A DNA stretch of 16,735 nt from an uncultured Eggerthella sp. (lineage in GTDB: Bacteria; Actinomycetota; Coriobacteriia; Coriobacteriales; Eggerthellaceae), in the NCBI GenBank assembly GCA_900551155.1, contig URVA01000022.1:1-16735 (forward strand). The letters run 5' to 3'. The translations under genes were made by a program, and so were the position numbers. Position 1 is the stretch's first letter. Each line of letters begins with the position of its first letter. The notes beneath the pieces were generated by a model. The model had not been told where the DNA came from. It saw only the letters and a list, made by a program, of their open reading frames with translations, and did no database searches. Positions 1 to 6,412 of the stretch are shown here, piece after piece.

Positions 1-92
1 GTTTGACGTTTTGAAGCGCTGCCTTTTGGTCTTTTGGCTCTTGAGCTGCCTTTGGCGTGCCGTACTGCTTAAAACGCGTTGTCTCTCGGGTG

Positions 93-122
93 CCTCCAGG
101 AAACAGATAAAGCATCTGGAGG
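93..122 (-). other. Second leader hairpin downstream of the riboswitch terminator
   Basis: CCTCCAG (93-99) pairs perfectly with CTGGAGG (116-122). A nested alternative pairing CAGAT/ATCTG exists inside. It sits between the terminator and the left edge in the riboswitch leader. It may be part of the expression platform or a remnant of a second aptamer; no second aptamer core is recognisable. No start codon for the regulated gene is seen in bases 1-92. Confidence 0.4.
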
Positions 123-124
123 AT

Positions 125-152
125 ACAGAAAAAAGAATTCGCTTGGGCGAAT
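125..152 (-). terminator. Riboswitch expression-platform terminator
   Basis: On the minus strand a stem ATTCGC/GCGAAT with loop CCAA (152-137) is followed by TTCTTTTTT (139-129). It begins only a few bases after the aptamer's last conserved bases, so it is well placed to be the intrinsic terminator that glycine binding turns on or off. Confidence 0.75.
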
Positions 153-157
153 ATGAT

Positions 158-250
158 GCTCTGTCCTTTTGCCTGAGAGTTTCGGTCCGCTTAGTGGTGC
201 GAAACCTTGCCCCTTCGGCACCCAGTAAATCTGGGATTCTCCAGAGACCC
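158..250 (-). ncRNA. Glycine riboswitch aptamer (type-I singlet-like)
   Basis: Read on the minus strand, this segment shows the glycine aptamer signature in order: a CUCUGGAGA 5' arm, the GCCGAAGGGGCAA core near 217-205, AAACUCUCAGGCAAAAGGACAGAG at the 3' side (about 182-159), with P1 formed by CUCUG and CAGAG. The aptamer senses glycine and usually controls glycine cleavage genes or AGCS amino-acid symporters. No second complete aptamer is seen downstream. The controlled gene lies beyond the left edge. It does not control the symporter at 525-2042, whose transcript runs toward it from upstream and ends first or reads through. Confidence 0.9.
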
Positions 251-269
251 CATCCATGTCCAGTTTCAA

Positions 270-318
270 AACGATTCAAGACACTTCAGTGAGGATGTTT
301 TTTGCAAGCGTTAGTCTA
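270..318 (-). repeat. Leader element, copy 1 (upstream of glycine riboswitch)
   Basis: AACGATTCAAGACA (270-283) and TAGTCTA (312-318) recur with identical spacing at 2101-2149, upstream of the symporter. Over the 49 bases 31 match without gaps. On the minus strand TAGACT could be a -10 box, making this the promoter and early leader of the riboswitch transcript; no good -35 box is seen. Confidence 0.6.
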
Positions 319-407
319 CACGTTGTTTTGGGTTTTGTGCATTAAAAACGTGTTAACAAAGCGACGAACGGAAATTCGAGCGGTTTTCGGTCGAAGATCA
401 TCGGTCA

Positions 408-541
408 GCGAGTTTCATCCGTTGTGCTGGGCTCGTTTTAGCCGATGCGCTGATTTTTTCCTGTCGGGCTTGCTTTAGCCGAAGCACTGAATGTGCGCTG
501 TCGATGATCTTCGACTTGCGAGTTTTATCCGTTGCGCTGAA
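408..541. repeat. Four degenerate 24-base repeats at the 3' end of the symporter gene
   Basis: Copies lie at 408-431, 431-454, 468-491 and 518-541 and share the pattern GC-AG/TC-GTTT-A-CCG-TG-GCTGA. The rightmost copy contains the stop codon and last codons of the symporter; the others look like decayed duplicates of that gene end. Two copies carry a GGCT-6-AGCC mini-hairpin (430-443 and 467-480). A 14-base perfect inverted repeat, GTCGAAGATCATCG at 390-403 and its complement at 502-515, flanks three of the copies. The rest of 253-524 is the riboswitch transcript's own leader; no gene is seen there. Confidence 0.7.
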
Positions 542-2042
542 TCTGTTCTTCCATCTTTTGGTACGCCGCTTTCTTTGGCGTCTTCCAGTCGTCCGAATCG
601 TCGGGACGAGGTTCCATTGCTTTTTCGTCGCCCTTAGCCTTCTTTAAACGATTCAGGTAGTTGTAAGCTTCCTTGGCGGTTACGCCAGAAAGTGCAAACA
701 GAGCAATCATGTTTGGAACTGCCATGCAAGCGTTAAAGATGTCGGCAATCGTCCAAACAGCGGAAACCGTCATGTAAGGGCCAATGAAGAGGCAGAGGAT
801 GTACAGCCAGCGATAAATCTTTAAGCCGCGCGCGTTGCGGTTAAAGAAGTATTCAAAGCAGCGCTCGCCATAATAGTTCCAGCCCAAAATTGTGGTGAAA
901 CCAAACAGAGCCAAGCAGATCATCAAAATGAACGATACTGCCTCAGGTGGCAAGAAAGGCAAGCCCGCCTGGAATGCGGCGTTGGTAACGGCAGCACCTT
1001 CCAAGCCAGGAATTCCATAGGTGTTGGTCATAACCAGCGCCAAACCAGTCATGGAGCAAATGATGATGGAGTCAATAAAGGTCTGGGTCATGGTTACCAA
1101 ACCCTGGCGAGCAGGTTCGTTGGTTTTAGCAGCAGCCGCAGCGATTGGCGCAGAACCCAAACCAGCTTCGTTTGCGAAAATGCCTCGGGCAAGACCCATC
1201 TGCATTGCAATAAGAATAGCGCCAAACATACCTGCGCCGAACGCTTGCAAACCAAAAGCATGCTGGACAATAAGGAGCAGTGCTGCAGGAAGCTTATCAA
1301 TGTTGTAGAAGATAAGCGTGAACGAGAACACCAAGAAAAGTACAACCATGGCGGGTACTACCTTTTCAGAGAAGGTAGCAATGCGCTTCAGGCCACCAAT
1401 AATAACCATGCCTGCCAAAACAGCCGTAAGCAGACCGCCAATTACGGTAGCGATGGAAAATTCGCCCCCAAGAATGTTTACGGTGTGGGACATTGCAGGA
1501 TCGAAGAAGCCCGTAACGGCGCTCGAGATAGAGTTAATCTGGGTAAATGTCCCCATGCCAAACAGAGCAACGCACATGCCAAAGAATGCAAATGCTTTAG
1601 CAAGCCAACGCCATTTCTGGCCCATGCCGTTTTCGATGTAGTAGAACGGACCACCAAGAACGTGACCCTTCTTGTCCATGGTACGGAACTTAACCGCTAA
1701 CAAACCCTCGGAGAATTTGGTTGCCATGCCGAAAATAGCTGCCAACCACATCCAGAACAGGGCGCCAGGACCACCAGCAACAACCGCAGTTGCAATACCA
1801 ACAATGTTACCAGTACCAACCGTTGCCGACATTGCGGTACAGAGTGCGCCAAAGCTGGTTACTTCGCCTTTGCCATCTTCTTCATTCTTGAAGGTGTACT
1901 TCAGTGCAAGGCCAAGGGTGCGGAATTGCAGACCGCGCAAACGGAAGGTAAGGAAAATACCACCCAGCAAAATAAGAGCAATAAGTGGTGGACCCCAAAT
2001 AACACTATCGATAGCGGTAAGTATATTGGTGAATTCTTCCAC
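525..2042 (-). CDS. Alanine/glycine:cation symporter (AGCS family)
   Basis: This is a sodium- or proton-coupled importer of alanine or glycine in the cytoplasmic membrane, about 505 residues, the usual family length. Visible AGCS hallmarks are TVGTGNIVG (residues 74-82), GGPGALFWMW (90-99), GGPFYYIENGMG, and FANEAGLGSAPIAAAAA in the C-terminal half, with about ten hydrophobic segments. The start chosen is GTG at 2042, because AAAGGAAGG lies six bases upstream and the protein then begins EEFTNILTAIDS as relatives do; an open frame continues to 2102 but has no comparable ribosome site. The hydrophilic tail is rich in K, D and E. A terminator separates it from the dehydrogenase gene upstream, so it is probably transcribed alone. 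Its leader resembles that of the glycine-riboswitch transcript to its left but has no aptamer of its own. Family is sure; substrate preference is inferred. Confidence 0.93.
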   Translation of the reverse strand: MEEFTNILTAIDSVIWGPPLIALILLGGIFLTFRLRGLQFRTLGLALKYTFKNEEDGKGEVTSFGALCTAMSATVGTGNIVGIATAVVAGGPGALFWMWLAAIFGMATKFSEGLLAVKFRTMDKKGHVLGGPFYYIENGMGQKWRWLAKAFAFFGMCVALFGMGTFTQINSISSAVTGFFDPAMSHTVNILGGEFSIATVIGGLLTAVLAGMVIIGGLKRIATFSEKVVPAMVVLFLVFSFTLIFYNIDKLPAALLLIVQHAFGLQAFGAGMFGAILIAMQMGLARGIFANEAGLGSAPIAAAAAKTNEPARQGLVTMTQTFIDSIIICSMTGLALVMTNTYGIPGLEGAAVTNAAFQAGLPFLPPEAVSFILMICLALFGFTTILGWNYYGERCFEYFFNRNARGLKIYRWLYILCLFIGPYMTVSAVWTIADIFNACMAVPNMIALFALSGVTAKEAYNYLNRLKKAKGDEKAMEPRPDDSDDWKTPKKAAYQKMEEQIQRNG

Positions 2043-2100
2043 GGCGGCCCTTCCTTTCGATCTATAAACGTCTCTAAAATCGAAAGAAAGATGATTTCGC

Positions 2101-2149
2101 AACGATTCAAGACATATTGTTGAGGGGTACTTTATTGCGGTGTAGTCTA
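2101..2149 (-). repeat. Leader element, copy 2 (upstream of the AGCS gene)
   Basis: This is the second copy of the element at 270-318: AACGATTCAAGACA at 2101-2114 and TAGTCTA at 2143-2149, the same 28-base gap. TTGCGGT (2135-2141) and ACCGCAA (2152-2158) form a 7-base inverted repeat around the TAGTCTA box and may be an operator. Confidence 0.6.
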
Positions 2150-2189
2150 CTACCGCAAATGTTACGAAACTGAGTCGAATAGTCTTATT

Positions 2190-2215
2190 GGGCGAAATTC
2201 GGGCGAAATTCGCCC
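2190..2215. repeat. Tandem GGGCGAAATTC with terminal palindrome
   Basis: GGGCGAAATTC occurs twice head to tail (2190-2200, 2201-2211), and the second copy continues into CGCCC, giving a GGGCG/CGCCC hairpin followed by TTTT on the plus strand. It sits between the dehydrogenase terminator and the symporter leader. It may be an operator or a structured spacer; no plus-strand gene nearby would need a terminator. Confidence 0.5.
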
Positions 2216-2274
2216 TTTTCGGTAGTAAAGGCGAGTAGCCCCTCTGTGCGAAAGGTTGTTATTTTGCGCTAAAC

Positions 2275-2304
2275 GGAAAAAGCCCCTTTACGAAAAAAGG
2301 GGCT
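2275..2304 (-). terminator. Intrinsic terminator of the SDR gene
   Basis: On the minus strand AGCCCCTTT pairs with AAAGGGGCT (2304-2281, six-base loop) and is followed by TTTTCC. It lies 12 bases past the SDR stop codon. Confidence 0.88.
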
Positions 2305-2315
2305 TTGGATGAGCT

Positions 2316-3149
2316 CTACCAAATAGACCTAGCTCCATCTACATAGAGCGGGGTGCCGTTAACCATATCGGAGCAATCGCACGCCAAGAACAAGGCAGCA
2401 GCAGCAATATCCATGGGATCGCCCACTTTACGGTTGTGGGGAATGGGATGTGTGATTGCCTCATAAGCACGTGGCTTGTTGAGGGTTGTCTGCGTCATGT
2501 TGGTGTCAATATAGCCAGGGCAAATGCAGTTAACGCGAATATTGAAACGAGCCCACTCGAACGCCATGCAGCGTGTTAGCTGCAAAACTGCAGCTTTCGC
2601 TGAAGCGTAGGCTGCCATACGAGTAGAAGCAACACGTGCTACAACGGATGCAAGGTTGATGATGTTTCCTTGCTCTTGCTCGATCATAATTTTTGCTACA
2701 CGCTGCGAAAGGAAGAATACTGCTTTATAGTCGGTGTTCACTACGCGATCGAATTCGTCTTCATCGGTATCTACAATAAGCTGATCGTTGCTTAGAACAA
2801 CCCCAGCATTATTTACCAAGATATCAATGCGACCAAATGCATCCATGGCGGTTTGGACCAAGTTTTCTTGGTCTTCGTTGGAGCGAACATCGCAGTGAAC
2901 AGGAATGATATGCGTACCCAGTTCGCGTCCCGATTCTTCGGCAATTTCCTTGGCGCGTGCCTCAATTTTTTCTGCATCCATATCGGCAATTACCAGATCA
3001 GCGCCGTAGGCTGCAAAGGTGCGTGCAATGGCGCGTCCGATGCCGATTTCACTGCCAACACCTGTAATAATTGCCTTTTTCCCTGTTAAATCGAAGCGAG
3101 GGATTCCCATTTGTCCCGTCGTGAAAATAGTGTGGTCGCTTCCCTTCAT
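2316..3149 (-). CDS. Short-chain dehydrogenase/reductase (classical SDR)
   Basis: This is an NAD(P)-dependent oxidoreductase of 277 residues. Visible features are a Gly-rich cofactor loop TG..GIG (residues 29-38), an acidic residue D56 after the second strand that suggests NAD(H) preference, CDV (86-88), NNAG (113-116), catalytic S168, Y181 and K185 in YASAK, and PG (211-212). The closest style is the gluconate 5-dehydrogenase/3-oxoacyl-ACP reductase group, but the substrate cannot be read from the sequence. The Gly loop is TGVGSEIGIG, two residues longer than the usual TGxxxGIG. ATG at 3149 is preceded by AAAGGAGGGG at ideal distance; a second ATG at codon 14 lacks such a site. It is flanked by terminators on both sides, hence probably monocistronic, and its leader carries an 8-base inverted repeat. 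Confidence 0.9.
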   Translation of the reverse strand: MKGSDHTIFTTGQMGIPRFDLTGKKAIITGVGSEIGIGRAIARTFAAYGADLVIADMDAEKIEARAKEIAEESGRELGTHIIPVHCDVRSNEDQENLVQTAMDAFGRIDILVNNAGVVLSNDQLIVDTDEDEFDRVVNTDYKAVFFLSQRVAKIMIEQEQGNIINLASVVARVASTRMAAYASAKAAVLQLTRCMAFEWARFNIRVNCICPGYIDTNMTQTTLNKPRAYEAITHPIPHNRKVGDPMDIAAAALFLACDCSDMVNGTPLYVDGARSIW

Positions 3150-3190
3150 AAGTGCCCCTCCTTTTGAAATTTCATTGGTAAAGTGTTTTC

Positions 3191-3219
3191 GAAATCTCTT
3201 TTATCCCCTTTGAGATTTC
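3191..3219. promoter_or_regulatory. Inverted repeat in the SDR leader, possible operator
   Basis: GAAATCTC (3191-3198) and GAGATTTC (3212-3219) are perfect 8-base arms separated by 13 bases, 42-70 bases upstream of the SDR start. A TATAAA-like -10 candidate lies just outside at about 3234-3239. It could be an operator or an RNA hairpin. Confidence 0.4.
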
Positions 3220-3257
3220 TGCTGAAATTCCTTTTATAAAAATCTCCCTATCCGTAA

Positions 3258-3290
3258 TGATAAAACGAAAGGGCACCCATGAGGATGCCC
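3258..3290 (-). terminator. Intrinsic terminator of the MFS-CBS gene
   Basis: On the minus strand GGGCATCC and GGGTGCCC (3290-3271) form a stem with one mismatch and loop TCAT, followed by TTTCGTTTTA. It starts 24 bases past the stop codon of the MFS-CBS gene. Confidence 0.8.
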
Positions 3291-3313
3291 TTCGCTATTG
3301 ATTTATTTCAAAT

Positions 3314-5209
3314 TTAAATCCCTTCGCGTTCCAGGTACGACTTCATGGCATATTGTGTGATGTCGGAGCGGTTAATAACGCCTACGACCTTTCCGTGGTC
3401 AAGAACAGGAGCTTTCTTCAGGTGGTTGTCGCCCAAGATTCGGCAGACCATCGGAAGATCAGCGTCAATGTCTACGCCAATGGTGTTGCGCGTGGCAATG
3501 TCCATAACGTTGCGGTTCACCAACGCATCCAGCTTTTCGTCGAAACCAGAGTTGTCGCGCTGCAGGCGCATAATCAAAACTACAGGGTCGGTGTACATAT
3601 GGCTTCTATCGGAAAGCTCGCGCATAACATCGCCATCGGATATAAAACCAACAGGTTCGTTTTTGTCGTTGACGATAGGCATGGCGCTTACGTTCTTTTC
3701 TACAAACATATGAATAGCATCGAGCACGGTTGCACTTGCGGGCAAGGTGAACACATTGCGACGCATAATGGTTTCGAGCAGGGACGTTTCGGTGCGCTCA
3801 GGAGCTTCACCGTCGCGTGCGGTGGGCTTATTCTTCACGAAGATTACAGTCATGATCAAGCCAATGGTGCACAGGATGCCTGAAACCGCAAACGAAATGT
3901 TAATGCCCGTAATGCTTGCATGTATTGAATCCATGCTGCCCATCAAAGAAGCAGCAACCAGGGTGTATACCGAAACAAGAATAGCGGTACCAAGAGAACC
4001 AGAAACTTGGCGGAAGGTATTGTTCACTGAAGTGCCGTGGTTCATCACTTTGTTATCGAGTGCATTCATAGCCCATGTGGTGATAGGCATGTTCACCAAA
4101 GAAAGCGAGAACATACGCACCGTATAAAGGATGGTCAAGAACACAACATCGGTGCTGTCGTTTAAGGTGGCAAAGGCAAACGTGCTGATGACCAGTAGCG
4201 TCATGCCTACGATGCTCAATACGCGAGGACCGTGCTTGTCGAATAGACGACCGGCGACTGGGCCCATGATACCCATCAAAATTGCACCAGGCATAAGAAC
4301 CAAACCAGAAATGGTTGCTGAATAGCCCATGAGTGACTGCAAATAAATCGGCATCAAGATACCAGCCGAAAGTAGTGAGGCTTGAACAAGCATGCCAATA
4401 ATGGTGCCCATCAAGAATTTGTGGTTTTTCAACACACGAACATTGAGCATGGGCTTTTCCATGGAAAGCTGGCGGCGGAAAAAGAAGATCAGAATAACGA
4501 CGCCAACCAAACTTGCAATTAGTGCTTCCACGCTGATGCCTGAAGACCCGATAACGCTGAAGCCATAAAGCATGGTGCCAAAACCAAGGGTGGACAAAAT
4601 AAGCGATGGCTTATCAAGCACAACACCTTCGGAATGAGGCTTTTGTTTCTGCAGAACAAAAGGTGTTACGGCAATAACGATGGCAGAAAAGACAGCGATC
4701 GCCAAGAATAAATCGCGCCAGCTGTAATGGTCGATTACCAAACCAGCAACAGTAGGACCAATGGCGGGGCCGAACGCAATAACAACGCCAAACATACCCA
4801 TGGCAGTACCGCGACGTTCGACGGGGAACATGAGCATAAGCACGGTCATGACCATAGGCATAAGGATGCCTGCACCAGCAGCCTGAGCTAAACGGCCTGT
4901 AAGCAGGAGGGGGAAGTTTGGTGCAATGCCGCACAGCAGGCTGCCCAGTGCAAAGATGGCCATAGAAACGATAAAGAGAGATCGTGTGGTAAAGCGGTCA
5001 ATCAAAAATGCAGTAATAGGAATCATGATGGCGTTTACCAGGGTAAAGCCAGTGGTCAGCCATTGGGCCGTTGCAGCATCGATGCCCATTTCTGCCATGA
5101 TAGGGGGAAGGGCAGGGGTTACAACGGTCTGATTAAGTACGGTAACAAATGCACCCAAAATCAAAATAATGAGCGTTACTTTTTGTTTGCTGGTTAATCC
5201 CCAACCCAT
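3314..5209 (-). CDS. MFS transporter (DHA2, 14 helices) fused to a C-terminal CBS pair
   Basis: This is a 631-residue membrane exporter. The first ~480 residues are a drug:H+ antiporter of the DHA2 (EmrB/QacA) type: 14 hydrophobic segments, a motif-A-like DRFTTRS after helix 2, and GPAIGPTVAG, the antiporter motif C, in helix 5. After helix 14 and a short charged linker, residues from about 500 form two CBS repeats (ETIMRRNVFTLP..., then RNVMDIATRNTIGVD...), each ending in a typical VGFISDGDV or VGVINRSDI strand-helix turn. CBS pairs usually bind adenine nucleotides, so transport may be gated by energy charge; that is inference. The start at 5209 has AAAGG seven bases upstream and begins MGWGLTSKQK; the open frame upstream to 5290 runs through promoter DNA. 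It is divergent from tetR, which probably controls it. Substrate unknown. Confidence 0.9.
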   Translation of the reverse strand: MGWGLTSKQKVTLIILILGAFVTVLNQTVVTPALPPIMAEMGIDAATAQWLTTGFTLVNAIMIPITAFLIDRFTTRSLFIVSMAIFALGSLLCGIAPNFPLLLTGRLAQAAGAGILMPMVMTVLMLMFPVERRGTAMGMFGVVIAFGPAIGPTVAGLVIDHYSWRDLFLAIAVFSAIVIAVTPFVLQKQKPHSEGVVLDKPSLILSTLGFGTMLYGFSVIGSSGISVEALIASLVGVVILIFFFRRQLSMEKPMLNVRVLKNHKFLMGTIIGMLVQASLLSAGILMPIYLQSLMGYSATISGLVLMPGAILMGIMGPVAGRLFDKHGPRVLSIVGMTLLVISTFAFATLNDSTDVVFLTILYTVRMFSLSLVNMPITTWAMNALDNKVMNHGTSVNNTFRQVSGSLGTAILVSVYTLVAASLMGSMDSIHASITGINISFAVSGILCTIGLIMTVIFVKNKPTARDGEAPERTETSLLETIMRRNVFTLPASATVLDAIHMFVEKNVSAMPIVNDKNEPVGFISDGDVMRELSDRSHMYTDPVVLIMRLQRDNSGFDEKLDALVNRNVMDIATRNTIGVDIDADLPMVCRILGDNHLKKAPVLDHGKVVGVINRSDITQYAMKSYLEREGI

Positions 5210-5538
5210 AGATGACCTTTCTTTGTTGTGTATGCTCTTCAAGCCGAATATGCGTTTAATGCAGAACGCTCTGTGCAGAATACTTCGCACGGAGCACTTC
5301 CTTCAGAGTGTGCCGCAAACAGTATGTTCTGCATTCGGTGTAGTCGTAGTAATAGCTGTGTTGTCGTGCTTGGTGTATGCCGATAATCCACCCGTTCCTA
5401 TTAAAAGAAATTTGGAAAGATTGTTGGCTTGCGCCTTGCAGGTGATAATATTACACACGGTGTATTTATATAGTAAGTATAAATTTAAAAGAAATAGTGT
5501 GAGTGGCGTATTTATCATCATTTAAGCAAATAGTTAAA
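5210..5538. promoter_or_regulatory. Divergent promoter region of MFS-CBS and tetR
   Basis: No convincing gene lies here. The part 5440-5530 is strongly AT-rich, as expected of promoters. Two inverted repeats could be operators: ATGCAGAAC (5259-5267) with GTTCTGCAT (5326-5334), perfect 9-base arms 58 bases apart, with a related TGCAGAATACT at 5274-5284; and TACAC-ACG-GTGTA (5452-5464), next to TAATAT at 5446-5451. A -10-like TAATAT with TTGGCT upstream could serve tetR, but no promoter here is clean. Confidence 0.45.
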
Positions 5539-5640
5539 GCGCTAACGTAGGAAACAAAGGGATCAACGCAGGATGCGAAAGCATCAACGCGAGAAGTAAG
5601 AGAACGCCAGTGCAAGAAATATAAGCACTAACGCAAGAAG
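5539..5640 (+). repeat. Degenerate ~21-base tandem repeats in the tetR leader
   Basis: Five units share the core (T/C)(C/A)AACGC-AGGA/AGAA. The AACG cores begin at 5544, 5565, 5586, 5603 and 5630; the first three are exactly 21 bases apart. The array ends at the tetR ribosome site. It is purine-rich, untranslated in any convincing frame, and not a CRISPR (no conserved repeat with variable spacers). Confidence 0.55.
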
Positions 5641-5662
5641 CGATAAAAGGAATAAAGAAGCA

Positions 5663-6298
5663 GTGGAACCAGAGAAAACAAAATCAGAACATTCTTCGCA
5701 ACCGTGCGGTTTGCGTGAGCGTAAAAAAGAACAAACACGCCAAGCCATCGAAAAGACCATTCTTTGTTTGGTAATAGAGAAGGGCTACGAAGAGGTAACG
5801 GTTGAAGAAGTATGTGAAAAGGTAGGCATTTCTCGAAAGACGTTTTTTAACTACTTTTCTTCAAAACGTGCTGCAGTTATTGGGCGCTCATACATACCCA
5901 GCAAAGAGATGTTTTTAAAGGCGATTGAAGCTCATCCCGATGCTGATTATGTTGATGTAATCACGGGATGTATCGAACATGGACTGACAGCAGAAGATGC
6001 TTCGCAAGAAATCAAAGACTTGCGTAAGGCCGCTATGTTGAACTCTCCAGAAATTTTCTTTCGTAGTAACAAGAGCTCTTTAGTGTTGCAGCCCGCCATT
6101 ATGGAAGCCCTGTATGCTTTTTTCTCAGAACATCCCGAAAAAAGAAAAATCCCCGAACTTTCTTTAAAAGAAGAATGTCTTTTGGGCACCTCTTCGATTA
6201 TTTGTGTGATGCGTTCGCACATTATGCTTTCGAGTTTTAAAGATCATCCCGCCAAAATTAGTGAAGCGCGTTCTTTGGTGAAGGTCTTTTTATCGTAA
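5663..6298 (+). CDS. TetR-family transcriptional regulator
   Basis: This is a 211-residue DNA-binding repressor of the TetR/AcrR type. The N-terminal domain has the family's helix-turn-helix around residues 46-65 (VTVEEVCEKVGISRKTFFNYF) followed by SSKRA; the C-terminal ligand-binding half is not recognisable by family. The start is GTG at 5663 with AAAGGA about 12 bases upstream; it is the only plausible start for the full HTH. It lies between two exporter genes, divergent from MFS-CBS and 114 bases upstream of a second MFS gene. Such placement usually means the regulator represses one or both exporters and is released by a transported compound. That link, and autoregulation through the repeats in its leader, are inferred. 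Confidence 0.9.
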   Translation: MEPEKTKSEHSSQPCGLRERKKEQTRQAIEKTILCLVIEKGYEEVTVEEVCEKVGISRKTFFNYFSSKRAAVIGRSYIPSKEMFLKAIEAHPDADYVDVITGCIEHGLTAEDASQEIKDLRKAAMLNSPEIFFRSNKSSLVLQPAIMEALYAFFSEHPEKRKIPELSLKEECLLGTSSIICVMRSHIMLSSFKDHPAKISEARSLVKVFLS

Positions 6299-6365
6299 AA
6301 ATTATCAAAATTAACCATCTAAATTAAAAACAATTAAAATAACGAAACTGTGTGTTTTAACTAAG

Positions 6366-6388
6366 ACGGCGCTACGGGCGCCGTTTTT
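6366..6388 (+). terminator. Intrinsic terminator or attenuator between tetR and MFS
   Basis: ACGGCGC pairs with GCGCCGT (6366-6384, loop TACGG), followed by TTTTT (6384-6388). It ends tetR. It also lies only 24 bases before the next start codon, leaving no room for a promoter between. Confidence 0.85.
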
Positions 6389-6412
6389 GATGAAAGAATA
6401 AAGGACGGTTTC

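Noticed and set aside
11..292. Plus-strand 93-codon frame at the left edge
   Set aside because: It covers the antisense of the glycine riboswitch and its terminator, has no ribosome site, and its protein looks random.
5303..5521. Minus-strand 72-codon hydrophobic-start frame in the divergent promoter region
   Set aside because: It has no ribosome site, begins in the AT-rich promoter zone and lacks family resemblance; the hydrophobic start follows from AT-rich bases.
5539..5640. CRISPR-like array
   Set aside because: Units are degenerate, about 21 bases, with no constant repeat and no spacers, and no cas gene is near.
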